Positions 1-15,500 of a stretch of 64,000 nucleotides of DNA are shown in pieces; within the stretch, counting starts at the first letter, position 1; every line of letters starts with the position of its first letter. The position numbers and the translations under genes are program-made. The notes under the pieces are model-generated. The model made no database searches, was not told the origin of the DNA, and was given only the letters and a program-made list of their open reading frames with translations. This DNA is from Xenopus tropicalis (taxonomy: Eukaryota; Chordata; Amphibia; Anura; Pipidae): NCBI RefSeq assembly GCF_000004195.4, contig NC_030683.2:74805764-74869763 (forward strand), written 5' to 3'.

Positions 1-36
1 GGTCCCAAGCATTCTGGATAATGGGTCCTATACCTG
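1..36. mobile_element. Right end of a CAGGTATGGGA-type MITE
   Basis: The first bases are the terminal sequence of the MITE family complete at 6733-7059 and 27144-27371 (ending CCTATACCTG before TA). The left part lies outside the window. Confidence 0.7.
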
Positions 37-349
37 TATTTATTTTAACTTAAATTCCTGGCGGACTGGCATTCTGTTTTGTCAGTGGCTATCAGTGCTG
101 CACAGCACTGCTGACTGGCAATGTTAATATTCACTCATATCATTATTAGTTACTAGAATTGACATCTTACCATCATTTGCAATGTAAAGAGGTAGCCAGT
201 AAAGGAACGTGTAACTGACCAATTTTGCGAACAGCAAACAGAGAGAGAATTCAACAACTCCCTAAAAAAAAAAAAAAAAAAATTTAGGAGTGAAGGAATG
301 CAAGTGAAATATGAATGAATAAATGGTGACAAAAACATGTAATACATAC

Positions 350-508
350 AGGGATTCGCAGAGCTCCAAAAAAACTGATGGCTTGTGGGTGCTCAGTTTC
401 AGTGTGTGCATTGCCAGAATCATCCTCATTGCTTTCAGTGGACTTACAAATGGTATCAGTGCTGTTATATGACACTGGCATATCTTCCAAGTTCTCCTTT
501 GTGTCTTC
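350..508 (-). CDS. slc37a2: slc37a2 coding exon 9 (end of central loop, before helix 7)
   Basis: Acceptor ttcattcaag, donor GTATGT. It encodes an acidic serine/threonine-rich loop (EDTKENLEDMPVS and following) and ends AISFFGALRIP, a hallmark just before helix 7. The acceptor is the least certain boundary, since several AGs follow closely. Later exons lie outside the window. Confidence 0.88.
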
Positions 509-3500
509 CTTGAATGAAAATAGTTTTATAATTAGATCTACTTTGGCATTTTTTCCAAAAAAGGGGGGGGGGGGTGTCTTATTTGTGTCTTATTTGTGTA
601 CCTGGTGCCCCTTTGAAGTAGATTTTTGAGGTCCTCAAAAGGATCCAACTATTTGGGCCTCCAGGGTCATAGCTACATGGGACTCTGAGGGTGCTGTCCA
701 TCAAGAGTTTCAGATTAACATTATGTCCTTTAGTTAAAACTATCTTCTGCTACCTGAAAATGTTTTCCTTCAAACTTCTGTTAACCTCCTTAAAGGACAA
801 GGAAAGGCAGAACCACTGGCGGAGGGGGTTGTTATGAGATCAGCATATTACACATTAGCTTTCTTTAGTAGAGCTTTACGGCAAGATTGTGTTTCCTTAA
901 TAACCTTATCTAATTGATTTTATGTTTTTTTCAGGCTCATTGATAATGGCATTTTATATAGGCCTATAAGCCGTTACCATAGAAAAAAATTTAGAAGAAT
1001 TACTGAGATTATGGGACACAGATAATTAAAGTCTCAAAATAAGGACATTAGCATTGTAACCTGCAAATTTTCTATATGTACCATAACCAAGAAGATTTCA
1101 TAGAAACTTTTCTAATAGACAAATTTTAACATATATTAAATTTTTTTTTTTTTTTTTAAAGAAAGATTCCGAGACAAGATGACAGAAAAGCCCCAAGTGA
1201 CACTACCTTTATAGCCACACAGTTGAAGGCACTTAAATTATAGCTCCAATACCGTATTGGAATGTACCAAAACTAACTTGTAACTTGTGACTGTCGCTGT
1301 AAAACACACCAGTGACAAACAAACTAAAATCAAACAAATAGTACTCACTGGCTGTTGTGGAGGTGTGCAGCCAACATCTTCTGGATCTAAAGAGGAAACA
1401 ATATCTTCAGCAATTTAAGAATATTTAAGCATAATAAACAAAACATAATATACAGAATTTGGGTATTTCAAAGGCCAAATTGACATCTGGTATTTTTGCC
1501 CTTAATATAAAAAAAAAAACTAACTTGAAATCAAACCGAATACATTTGAACATTTTTGCTCAATTTCAAAGCATTAAAAATGGTTATTTTGATTTCAGCA
1601 AAACGATATTCTAATAAATAAAATAACTCAACCAAGATGAGTAGCCATCAAACCTTTTTCAGTGTTTGTGAAAATAGAAACCAGCACCATGGGAAATTTG
1701 ACTTTATTTTTTTTGCATTTTTTAATTCCTGGGAAAATACTAAAGAATAACAAATTCAGTAATTCACATTTTCTCAGTGTTTTTTTTTTTTCTATTTTAA
1801 ATCTGACCCTGAGGGTCAAAGAGAATATTTGTCTGTTATGAAATTACGCAATTAAGTATTTTCCCGTTAAGTAATTCATCAAAGGGAACATACTGAACAG
1901 CAACACTGAAGCTTAACAAACTTCTTACTTGAAAAGATATTGTCCAGCAGTTAAAACATTTACATTTTGCCTAAAGGCATGTGCTAAAAGTACTTAGAAG
2001 TATTTTTATGTGTATGTGGTATGTTTAAGTGCACCTTGAATTCTTTGGAGGTGGGCTTAATATAAATGTATTAATATGTACATATGCCAATGCATGTGGA
2101 CGCTCAAAATGTCAAAGGAAAGCATCTGACACAGGTACAGTATTTTTAGTTAATTCACAATGTGCCCATCTCTGATCCCAAGTTAAAAATGAGACTCCTG
2201 TTTAGAACAAGTACATTGTGCTCTCATACACAATACAGCTTGAATGTGCTTAAAGGAACAGTATACACCTCTTTTCAACACGAGCTTAATAAATATGGCT
2301 TGTACTGAACATACTTTTTGCATATCTTTTGAATATCTTTGGTTTCTGTTATGTCTGGCACTAAATAAGAATATGAAGCCAGTTTCACTTTATTACTTCC
2401 TGTCACTTTTGTAGTCCAATGAAACAAACGTTAAAAGAAAAACAAGTGATAAAACTGATTGCCAGTCTACCGAGAAGCCCCTGATAATGAGCTGCTCAAA
2501 GGCTGCTACATAGAGAAAGGATTTGTTTGTGCAAAAGTAAATAGGGACCTTTAAACAAATTGGTGTAATTATAAAGAAAGGGAAGGGTAAATTTAGTGAA
2601 AATGTAGTCAAATGTTCAAATTAGTGCTTTGTAATGTCAAAAATAGGAAACTATGGATTTTTTTAAATTAAAAACAAGAGGCAGAATGTAATGTAACGTA
2701 ACACAAATCCAATTTATTTCATTAATTTTTAGCAAAGGTGTTTTAAGAGTATATTGCCCTTTTTAAAGCAGTCATTTGTACACATCCTAATCTGTTGGAA
2801 CAAACATGCTCATACTTTGTCCTCCAATATCCTAAATTTCAAAAAATTCTGCAAACTCTGCCTCAATATTGCTCATATCTACCTTAATGCCCTGTGACCA
2901 AACATATTCATTATTTTCCCTGAATCACTGGCAACCCCTTCTAATTATAGCATGTGGGGTGGAGACGGGCAGCCTATGGAAACAAGAACTGAATATCACA
3001 TGTGACTATGGTATATATTCCTTTGCTACACTCACTCATTACTGCACTTTGCACAGTTATGCGCTTATACTGGCATGACTGAATGGATTACCAGTGTAAG
3101 AGTTATTTTCTGGCATTTTTACACAGAGCAATGGCCCACTGCCATTTTTTGTATAAGGCAGCATGTTTATGACAATCTATAAAAGCAATACGTTTTGTTC
3201 TGTTTAGGGGGTTTTTTTGGGTGGAAGTTATGCAAAAAAAGCGGCAAAGTTTGCTACATTAGTAACAACCAATAAGTAGCATTTAATGGTCAGCTGTTAA
3301 AAAATTAATAGACCAGGGCAAACTCTCTCTTTTATCATATTTCCCAATTGAATTGCTTTGTTGTTACTGAGAAGACTGCAATCAAACTGTTTATTCTAAC
3401 AGTGGCTTTTAAGCTAGTCACACACATGCATGCCTCCTAACGTTTCAAAATAAAAAGCTTGGACATTTTAGACCACATACATGATACACCCTGGCTATGC

Positions 3501-6500
3501 CAAGTTAGTGCTGAAATTCCTTCAAAATTTTTGGCTGGAGTGGAGATGAATTCCACTACATTGTTTTAAGATTCTAAACTATATTCCCTTCCATTATTGT
3601 TAAAAATCAAAACTCTGCTATAAGTCTGTATAAATGAGATAATTGTGTAATTAGGTAAGATAACACCACAACATATAAAAATGTCCTATCAGTGCTATAT
3701 TTGGGTATTTCAAAAAATAAAAACACTTACATTCAACAAGGAAAAAAAAACAAAATATGCCAAAGGCAGCAATTATTATTCCTGGCACGATGAAGGACAG
3801 GCCCCAGGCAGTTGAAACAAAAGCCCCTGCAATTAATGAACCCAGTATGTTGCCAACAGCAGTGTGGGAATTCCAGATACCCATGATAAAGCCCCTCCTG
3901 TAATTGAAACAATTGGACACATTAAAGCAAGCAACACATTTAACACAGTTGGTATTAAAGGACAAGGGACACTAAAATAATTGGGTTGTGCCAATTTGTT
4001 AGGCACCCCCATTAAGGCATGACAGGACACGGATGACCAAGCTGAACTGATTTTAAGGATCCATATATTGGCCAACTAGCCAGATCAGTAGGAGAAAGTG
4101 ACATGGCCGACTGACTAATGAACCTATACATGGAGTGAAAAGGATCATCAGCCAGGATGATTCCTCATTTTGGTTGACCAGTTTTGGAGTAATAACACCA
4201 CTGAGTGCCAAACTGATGGCTTTAGAGACCCATATCCATAAACAACTGTAAGGTATAGTCAGAAATTTAAAGAACTTTACAAAAAGTGTGCGTGTGGCCA
4301 ACTTTAAAGCATATTGGTTATGATTTCATTAGCCTGTACAGTTAATATTCTGGGCTGACAGAAAATAAAATTAAAGATTATTTTGGCAGATTTATCATGA
4401 TGCTGCTGTAATATAACATGGGGAGCTAAAGCATCAAATAGCAGTTACACAGTAATACCACAAAAAAAAACAGACACTTTAACTCATCAGATTCAGCAGC
4501 TCTTAAATATCTTTAAAGTTAGCCCCCTGAATTCTAATCTCTCTTTCAGAGTGTGGCAATATTAGCAGACCATTCTTTTCCATGTATTCCTTTGAATCTC
4601 AAGTAGGATTGCTGGCTTTGGGCTCTAGTCTGATGTATGTTAACTCTGTATACTTTATAGTGCTGCTTGGCACTGATGACTATTTAAATAACCCACACAC
4701 AAAATGGAAGTTAGGACACATATCTATATATGAATGCGGATCACCTGTTATTTGCACAAAATCGTGGGTCACCTGTGATCTGGTGTGCATCACGGGTAGT
4801 GCGCAAAATCGCGGGTCATCCACAACCTTCCCTTGTGGGCCAGTGATAAAACTGTACTGTATTACCTTATTGGGACCCCATGTGTAACGTATAGTAAATC
4901 AGCCCCATTTGTAAGGCATTTTTTAAATCACACACTGACACTATCACCCCACAGAACAAAATAAAGTTTGACTGCTCAAACCATTCAAGTACACATTATA
5001 TTTGTTAATAAATGACACATTTACAAAGTTACTGTAGAGTAGCAGGATTCATTCATAAATGTACTTACTTCCCTTTTCCAAACCAGTTTCCCATGCATGT
5101 GACCACCGAAGGCCATCCTGTTGTTTGTGCCAAACCATTCAATATCTGTAAAAGAAGACAGTAAGGGGGGCTAGGACATCAGTATGGAGGGGGTCTCTTG
5201 GTTTAAACACCAAAAACTTGGCTAAATATTGGAAAATATATTTGCCGTTATCAGTCATTAAAATTGTCATCATCCTTCAAACAACAGTGATCATCTTTAT
5301 ATTCTCACTCCTCTGAATCTTAAAATATAGCACTTTCTCATGACCAGTTATTAATGAAACTCATGACATTTAAACAGCAAGAAAAATTAACTTGACACAC
5401 ACTTTCATGGCAAATCAATAGTGCACTCCATGAAGGACTACCGTGTAATGGTTCCATTAAACAGTATCAACAATTACTAACAATCAAGCCGTACAAAAAA
5501 AATCTTTTATGTATTCATTAATCATTCCTAAAAAGGTTATATTGACTAGTATGCAAACAGAATAAACTAATTTTAAGCCACTGTGGAAAACTTGGTAGGC
5601 CCACGCCCATAATTTGCCCTGTATGCCATAGGTCTTATAAATTGATTGCTCTCACTCTTTAGTGTTTATTTACAGATCACTTGTAAAACAAGTTTTTAAT
5701 AGCAGCCTGCACTGTGCACCTTTCTCAAGGTGCCAGGAATGCATTGTGGCTCTATTCTTAATGCCTACTACTCCATCCCTATCTTGTGCATCAAAACATT
5801 TTGCCCCCTGAATGCCCCTCATGAATACAGAACTGGCAAATGCAGGCAACACTATATTCATCTGAGAGGTGCAGGTCCATTTGGAACAAAATGACCTGTG
5901 CCTATGGGCGCTAAGCACTAGCTGGGGTGCAAATGCAAAAAAACTTTTTTTTTGCAGTTTGAACCCTGTCTCAGCACTTCTTAAAGAACCCCTCATTGCT
6001 TAGTATTGTTTTTTTAACACTGCATTCCTTTAGCTATGCCTGGTTTGAGAGCATTACTACTTTCCCTGCCTAATTAAAGTTGGATGAACAGATTTTCAAG
6101 AACTATGAAGAAAGAATCCTACCTGAAACAATATATAATACCAGAGCGCATGAATATTCCAGTAATAGCCAAGTCCCATGAAAGAAGTGAATATCCCACA
6201 AATGATCATGCCTCCTGAAAGGTAGTACCGCAAGGGCAGGCGTTCCCCAAATATGCCACTGAAAAAACAAGATGCTCATTAACTGCATTCTCACCAAAAG
6301 TCCATTGTTTGGTTACCCTGCAAAACAATAAGGATATAAAGTAGCCACTAGTTTAGAGCACCCAACCAAGGTCCTACCTAATGCAAAACCATGAACAACG
6401 GACTCTCACCCAAAGAATCACACATTAATTGCACTTTAAACACTGAATGCAAAAATGTCATCCTCTACTATGGTAATTTAAGCCACAATGTACATCCATT

Positions 6501-9500
6501 TAACAAATGAATGTTCACAAAAATTGTGTCCAAGTTGATGTATTGTACACAATTGCAGTGAACGCAATGCTGTACTTGCCCGCAATGGCACTGGATTTGT
6601 AGAATTCTACAAACTTGTATAAATTGTATCAGGTTTGTTTACTAAAGAAAACCCATGGTCTCAAGTCACCCCACATATGTATACATTTGCATCTATGTAA
6701 GTAAAGAGATCATATTGAGAAAGATATTAGTACAGGTATGGGATCTCTTATCCGGAAACCCATTATCCAGAAAGTTCCGAATTACGGAAAGACCATCTCC
6801 CATAGACTCCATTATAAGCAAATAATTTTAATTTTTCAAAATGATTTCCTTTTTCTCTGTTATAATAAAATAGTACCTTGTAATTGATCCCAACTAAGAT
6901 ATAATTAATCCCTATTGGAGGGAAAACAAGCCTACTGGGTTTAATCAATACTTAAATTATTTTTAGCAGACTTAAATTGTGGAGATCTAAATTACGGAAA
7001 GATCCCTTATCCGGAAAACCACAGGTCCCGAGCATTCTGGATAACAGGTCCTATATCTGTAATAGGTCAGGGATTAATGAAAAGTGTTCACAGTTTTAAA
7101 TTCCTAATTGAAAGACATTGGGTCAGCAAAAAACAAGCTTTGCAGGAACCCATTAAATTTAAAAGGTAAGCTGATGTCTTCAGCTGACAGTGGGTGCTGG
7201 GAGTTTAACATGCAGCGTTTTACCTGCATTTGGTGGTTCAACATGAATATGTTTAATCTAAACAGGAAAGTATGGGCTCTGTTAATACATGCATTTCCAT
7301 GCAGTGAAACGTATAAAAAAAGCACAAGAACCTATACTAAAATGCTTGAGTGTTTAAGAATCCAGAAGTCAGCCCTGCACTTATGCAGAGACTACCCATA
7401 AGGAGTACACAGCATAAGGCAGCCCCAGAAAGCAGCTTGGTTGGATAAAATCTGGCCCTATTTAAAATGATTACAAACAGCAGCTCAGTGCAAATATAAA
7501 GAAAAAAGTATGCATGCCACACATGTTGGGTAGAGGGGGCTCCAATACCCAATTATAATAGCCTGTGTACTATGGCAATTATACCTACCTGAAAAACATT
7601 CCAATTGCATAGGAAACTAAGAAGGCTGTGTCCAAAGATCCAAGAAGCTCTTTATAATTTGAGTTTTCTGAAATTAAAGAGATAAACAATTGATTTAATG
7701 TGGATTATTATTATTATTTCATTTGTTGGTTCACACGGTATATCCTGCATCAATAATACCTACTGAAATGTTGTGTTTGCATTATTGAGAAATAATAGCC
7801 ACAGTTGATTGCCCATAACAGAAAGGGTAATCAGGGTTAGACTGAAAGGTCTATGAATTTAGGTCAAGGTAATTTGGTCATCAATTTATGTGGTAAAATT
7901 ATACAAATGTGGAAGGGGGCTCAGAAGCTAGTGGAAAAGTCAGATTTTCCATTCTCATATATTACAGCTTTGTATTAGCTGTAGTAGTATATGGTCTTTC
8001 AGATTATGTTTTTAATGCCCTTGATCCTAAAAAAAGGTAAACCAACATAAGTTTTTTCTGTAAGCCCCACCTCTGCTAATCTGCAATTTGTCACTGTTGT
8101 TTAAAAGAGACAGCTCCATGGTATGTGACTAGGTAATTTAAGGGCATGTTATGGCTCAATCTGCTCTGTACCTTGTGCTGCCTAATGTTTTTGCAAGGAA
8201 CTATTTTTTATTTTCAAAAGAGAACCAGAGTCAGCTTGGGTATTGACAGAATGTTATCAATTATGGAAGATATGATACATATATTTTTACATGGAACTTC
8301 CTTGTATTTTCAAAAGGAAAAAACATATAATTTAAATCATCCCATTGCATGTTTCCCCTAATGGAAAATAAACATCAGGGACCTTAAATCCATGATAAGT
8401 AAACAAATATTGCATCTTCCTTTCTATAACCCTTATTTATTTAACTATTATAAGTCCTGAGGTATTTGGTTGGTCTCTTCCGGAGGGCTTATAGGGAAAG
8501 CCGTGTCACGGGTGAAATTTTCTTGGAAAAGAGGGTCACTTATGTTGGAATTAGTGTTAACTAGTCCAGCGTTTTTCAACCACTGTTCCGCGGCACACTA
8601 GTGTGCCGCGAGATGTTGCCTGGTGTGCCGTAGGCAGGGCACCAATGTACTAGGGGGGCACTGCTCTTGGCACCAATGTACTAGGGGGGGCACTGCTGCT
8701 GGGCACCAATGTACTAGGGGGGCACTGCTCTTGGCACCAATGTACTAGGGGGGCACTGCTGCTGGGCACCAATGTATTAGGGGGGCACTGCTGCTGGGCA
8801 CAGAGTTAAATTTTTTAACATTTTCTAATGGTGGTGTGCCTCGTGATTTTTTTCATGAAACAAGTGTTGAAAAACACTGAACTAGTCAACCATAACACTT
8901 AAACGCATGCTTAAATTGCCAAATGGAACACAAAAGGCAGCTATATAAATGTATATAATATAATATATATGACAGCTTTGTATTATCTTCAGTAGTGCAG
9001 ATTTAGCTTTTAATGCCCTTGATCCTGAATGGAAGTATAACAACATGACAAAAAGTAATTTATGGTACTTAGTAAGCACTTTCAGGGTCATTGAAATCCA
9101 CTTCTTTCAGTAATTATTTGAGCTAAAGATATTCTTATCTAATGAGTTGTTTTGTATAAAATGACTCATTAACACAATAATCAGTATGTAATGATTCTCA
9201 TTTAATGTCTTGTAGGTATCTATTTATCAAAATGTCCACATAGTTAATAAATTATATATCAAATGTTCTGTCAGAACTGCACACTGTACATTTCCAACTG
9301 GGTTAAAACAAATACAGTATAAAGGGTTACATCATCATGGCATATAATGCAGATGTGGGAATTACTTGAGTATGATTATTTCAAAATATTTGTGTCCTTA
9401 CTAATCTTTTACACCCACAGCTTGTTATTTAATATATGCACCCATTACAATGTGTTATAACAGAAGTTACTGGGAAATTCTTGGAACAAAGCACTGCATT

Positions 9501-12500
9501 CCAAGAACCTTTATGCAAGGTTAAAGAGTTTCAACATGACTTCTGTAGCTGTAAATGCAATATGTTAGGTGTAAGCACAAAAGAATATCATTTACAAATG
9601 GGATGGGGAATATCTGTTAGGTTAGTAGTGGTGATCATTATGGGTCATTTCATATGGCCTGAGGCTGTTATAGTGACACAGGCACTGTACATAATAAACC
9701 TGTGCTGGCTGGAAAGTTTAGGTTTACTTTTGCAGTACTTTCTAATGTCTACTTTAATGCGCTAGTGTTACAGCATATTCTACACATTTGTATAAACGTA
9801 ACTTTTTAAATAAGTTCCAAACATGCACAAACCATTTTTCAAAAAAAACTATACTTAACAGAAAAAATACATCAAATTGTAACAATGTTTTCTTTCTAAA
9901 GTCCTTTTATACATTTTTGTAAAACTAAGAGCCTCTTACACCAGCATATAATATACCGTGAATCTTGTGGATTGCACCAATGCAAGTAATAAAACTTCTT
10001 ACTTGTGCTACAAAATACACCACCTTAAAACGAGAAGGAAAGGTATGATCACTGTGGGGGTGCCAAAATGCACACCCAGTGATTGTAATAACTTATGCGA
10101 TACCCTGGTTTGGTGCTCCTGTTAGTAGAGCCTCCTGCGGTCGAGCAATCCTCTCCCTTTGTTCTGTCTTCATGCTGCTCGTGCATGCACAATAGAGAAA
10201 AAGCCAGCTTTTTCACTGTACTGAGCATGCTTCAATCGCAGAATCGCAAAGAAAGAAGACAAGGGGAAAGAGGATAGCTAGCCCACAGGTACCCCAAGCC
10301 AGTGCTGTTTTCTGGGGGTATTATACATATTACATATTATACATGATTACAATCACTGGAGGGTGCCCAAAATTTTGGCACCCCCCCCCCAGTGATCATA
10401 CATTTCCTTTTCCTTTAAGCAGGTCTTTGAAAAACTTCTATGCACAATTGCTACACATTCCATCATGCATAAGAATGTGAACACAAGAAAGACATCCTTT
10501 TATTATTAATGACTGCAAATAATTGTATTGTACTCACCAAAAGGAGCCCAGCTGCACCATGTTGTGTCATTTGCAGAAATATTTGGAGGACTGGGGAGAG
10601 CTGAGCAGTTCCTGTGTAGTTGCCCCTGAAGGAAAAAAACAGATATATAAATATTTTCACAGCATTTTGCTTGCACACCTTATTTGTCACATATTCTCTC
10701 TGTTATTATAGTGTGCATTTTACTCATATATTTATTCTAAGGCACATATGCATGCAAATCTGAACAAAAAATACCCATATAAAAGCTAATTTAAAATACA
10801 TCAATTTGCAGTGGATGTATGCAAAACAAAATATGCATCACATGTAATGCATGTTAGGGCTAAACTCCATGGGATATTTTGTTTAGATTTTGTGCATCAG
10901 ATTTTATCTGATCTTCTCATGCAACACCACGCAACAGCACGAGATGGTTGTGTACCCCCTAAAAAAATTATTATGTAGGCACCCTAACAGTTGCTCCTTA
11001 AAAACAGCTGCCCGAGGCACAGGCCCTTGGGTGCCTATGTATAAATAAGCCCCTGGTCAGATGATGTGTTTTGTTCATGCATCTACATCCTACGATAAGG
11101 GTAAGCAGAAGAGGCACGTGCCCAGGGTGCAAAAGCTGGGGGACGTCAGGCACTTACCTTTTCTGCCCCAACCCTGAGTTTTGGCTCTTCTGTCCTGTCT
11201 GTAGCTCCCACTCCTTCCTGGCCCCCAAATCCCACCCGTTAAGTAGTGCCGGTAGGGAGGATATTGCAGTGCTGTTAGGGTGGAGGAGTGGGAGGGAGAA
11301 TGACAAGCAGGGGGCATGGCAATCTAGGTCCTGCCTTGGGCGCATCAAAGGTTTGGCCTGGCACTGCGCAGCATGCAGTGTTCCCTTCTGACAGGCAAGC
11401 CGTGTGAGATGTCAGTCCTTTCATGTAGTTTACACACCAGATTTGTGTATCAGAATACCACTGTCTAAATCAGTGCTGTCCAACTGGTGGCCCGCGACCC
11501 CCCTCTGTGTGGGCCCCCACCTGTCTGGCTGCTTTGATGGCTTAACTTTGTGTAAGATTTAAATAATATCAGTACTGAGTTTAGCTGGCCCCCTGCATGG
11601 TTCTCACCTGTGATTCAGGCTGTAATCCCCCTGTATTGTTTAAAATTGTAATTCTCTGTACTGTTCTCTGTATTGTTCACACCTCAGGCTCAGGTTGTAA
11701 TCACCCACATTGTTCTCCTGTTCACACCTCAGACAATGTATGTACTGCCTGGCCTATGGTGCCTGTGTGTTGGCAGCATAGGGTAGGCAGAGTATGGCAC
11801 ATAGGCAGCATAGGGCAGGGAGGGTATGGCACACACAGGCAGCATAGGGCAGGGAGGATATGGCACACACAGGCAGAGTATGGCACACACAGGCAGCATA
11901 GGACAGATAGCGTATGGCCAGGCACACAGACATTGTATGTACTGCCTGGCCTATGCTGCCTGTGTGTAGGCAGCATAGGGTAGGCAGAGTATGGCACATA
12001 TGCAGCATAGGGCAGGGAGGGTATGGCACACACAGGCAGGGTAGGGCAGGCAGAGTATGGCACACACAGGCAGCATTGGACAGACAGAGTATGGCACACA
12101 CAGGCAGGGTAGGGCAGAGTATGGCACACACAGGCAGGGTAGGGCAGAGTATGGCACACACAGGCAGGGTAGGGCAGAGTATGGCACACACAGGCAGCAT
12201 AGGGCTGGCAGAGCATGGCACACACAGGCAGCATGGGGCAGAGTATGGCACACACAGGCAGCATGGGGCAGGCAGAGTATGGCACACACAGGCAGCATGG
12301 GGCAGGCAGAGTATGGCACACACAGGCATCATAGGGCAGGCAGAGTATGGCACACACAGGCAGCATAGGGCTGGCAGAGCATGGCACACACAGGCAGGGT
12401 AGGGCTGAATATGGCACACACAGGCAGCATAGGGCAGAGTATGGCACACACAGGCATCATAGGGCAGGCAGAGTATGGCGCACACAGACAGCATAGGGCA

Positions 12501-15500
12501 GCCAGAGTGCTGCCTGTGTGTGCCATACTCTGCCTACCCTATGATGCCTGTGGGAGGTGAACCTGGCAGGGGTTTGTTTTGGGAGTTTGTTAGCAGCTGG
12601 AAATTAAATGGTCCCTAAGGTGTGTAATTATATGCTGGGGGTTGCTGTGCTATCCACATGGGAGGAAGAGGCATATGGATTTAAGGCTGTGTCTTAATAT
12701 GACATAATATAATTCTTTCACATATGAATGATGGTTGATATCCCTGCAGTGAGGACGAAGCATTTGGTTTTTTGCTGCACATTGTGATAAAATGGGTGTG
12801 GTTTAAAGGGGGTGTGGCTTCCATTAGCGGCCCTCCACCATGTATGCAAGAGAAATTCCGGCCCTTGGCACCGCAGAAGTTGGACAGCACTGGTCTAAAT
12901 TATACTAAAAGCACTTTAAAGGAAAACAACCCTTTTAAAGTAGTGTTCATTTACACGAGAAAATCATTAAATGGGTGGTACACCTTTAAATTTACTTTAA
13001 TTTCAAGCAACTTTGCAATCGGTTTACATTATTTCTTGAACTATCTGCCTTCCTCTTCGGACTCTTTCCAACTTTTAAATGGGGGTCACTGACCCCAGCA
13101 GCCAAAAACTACTGCTCTGCGAGCCTACAATTTTATTTTAATATTGTTACTTTTAATAACTTATTTTACTATTCAGGCATTCTCCTATTTTAATTCCTAT
13201 GTGTCGTGTCAAACCACTGGTAGGGTAAATAAGACCCTAGCAACCAGATAGCTGCTTAAATACCAAACTGGAGAGCTGCTGAATAAAAGCTAGAAAACTG
13301 AAAAACCATACAAAATATAAAATTCAGACCAATCTTAAAATATCAATGACTACATGATACTAAAAGTCAATTTTAAGGTGAGCAAACCTTTTAAATGACA
13401 AATTCACAGTCATTTTGAGCAGTTTTGTTATGCCATCCTACCCCAACTTCACCAGTATAAATCCATCTTTTATTAACTCCCTTTTGTTAAATTCTTACTT
13501 TTACCAACTTCAACTTGGAGTAAATTGTACTCCAGATTTGTCTGGTGAAATTAGCAAGTCAAATTCACTAGACATGTGTCACAAGTGACATTCTAGAATT
13601 ACAATTTACCTCCACAAATGTACAAATACACTGTATTGATTACACTGATTAAGGTTTTTTTGAAGTGGACATTCTAATATTTCTTACTCCAATTTAATTT
13701 TTTTCTATTTTTGTGCATTCCTCCCCAATGAATCTTTTGCCAATACTGTTCCAGGTACCATCTGCATCACAGTCATCTGACTTACTGAGCTGCTATTGGC
13801 AAACATGAGAGGGAGAAAGGAGTCTAATTCATTTTTATTACTTCATTAAAATTTCCACCCATAAACATTTTATTGCATGATTCAATAAAATGTTATTCTA
13901 AGCAACTTCCCAGTGTACAAGAATGAATTACTTTTAATGGTTTTAAAGCAATTTCTCAGTGTTATTGATATTAAAAAGCAGCATTTGTGGTTCCACTCCT
14001 AAAAATAATGTAGCAGAGTCCAGTTCTCTACCAGCTCTGTTAATAATCTGGCTTCAGTTACATTGTTTCAAAAGTCAAAAGAACGTGTATGCAATGTTGA
14101 AAGTTGCTTAAAAATTACATTTTCTTTTATAAGGTTGAAAACATTTGGTTGGACATTCCCTTTCATTTAGTTTAGTACTCCACTTCATCATACTTGGTGG
14201 GAGCGTGTACAAAGAATGGTGCTGCTGTTGTATTAACCCTAACCATTCCAAATGACACCTAATGACCTACCTTGACAATACTGATTGGTTTTCTTGACAT
14301 GTGATAGCACGTATAAAACAAAAAGGTCATCACAATGATAAACCCCCGATAGCTGCAAAGATAGAAAAAGAGAAACAAAAACATTTTATTATGTTTAAAA
14401 AAAAAAAAAAAAAAAACTTAAACAGATTACCTGTAATGGGATTAAAGCAGGGATTTTTAACCTGTGGACCAGAAGCTATAAATTAGTCTCCATGTTGCCT
14501 CCAATTAACCTCCAGTTAATTGTAAAATCACTTCCTTCAATAAAAAATAAATAATGCTAAAATGTTTTATGTGCAGGTCATTAAGTTACCGGGTCACCTG
14601 AGTGAAAGGTTAAGCAATACTGGTTTAAAAGGTATGAAAAATATATATACTACAGGTATAGGATCTGGAAACCCATTATCCAGAAAATATTCCACAATAT
14701 GGATATTCCATTTTCTGGAGTGTCCTTTTTACACAAACGGACTCTGTTATCTAGGAAACAAGTCTCAAGGATCCTGACTAACAGATTCCATACCTATATA
14801 ATCACCTTATAGACACACACACACGTTGAGAGGAATGACTGATTCTCCTAGTCAGTTATATGTGTATTAGATAGACAATGATATATATATCAGACACGTC
14901 AATAGTCTCATATTACACTTTGGTCTATTTATTTGGTTCTCTCCTGACAGGTATACATAGGGCTACATATTACATTGTAGGCCTGGGGTCAGTGACCAAG
15001 TTAGCTTAATGTGGCCCACCACCTGGGTGCCCAGAGGGGAAAAAGATCTGATCATTTGGTGACCTTGGAAAGATCTACTTGTGTGTGGCCAGCTATAAAG
15101 AGGTGAGACAAACCTGCAGGCAGGGGACAGGAAGACAAGCAGAGCAATATAGTCTGCTGAAAGAGTTACCAGGATTTAGTATTACTCCATACCCAGGTTT
15201 AAATTTTCTTTAATAAACAATAATAATATACAATCTGCATTACAATTTCTATTTAACTCAAAAAACAAATAATGCAAAAAAGAAAGAAACTTATGAAAAT
15301 AAAATGTACTCTAATAGCAACACTGCAAAAGAATGTCAGAAGGCAGCTTATGTCAGTTTCCTACTGACTTATACATATAGAAACCACAGAGTGGCTTGTG
15401 TCACATGATAGATGTTATGTGCTATGAGTCAAACTGAAAAAAAAAATAAAAAATTAGGAAGCTATTAATAACTACAGCCAAACAACCCAGATTTTACAGA

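Noticed and set aside
11722..12494. Open frames of about 241 and 246 codons (minus) and 162 codons (plus), Cys/Pro-rich repeats
   Set aside because: They coincide exactly with the VNTR and are open in several frames on both strands because of its periodic composition. No splice context or domain supports a protein.
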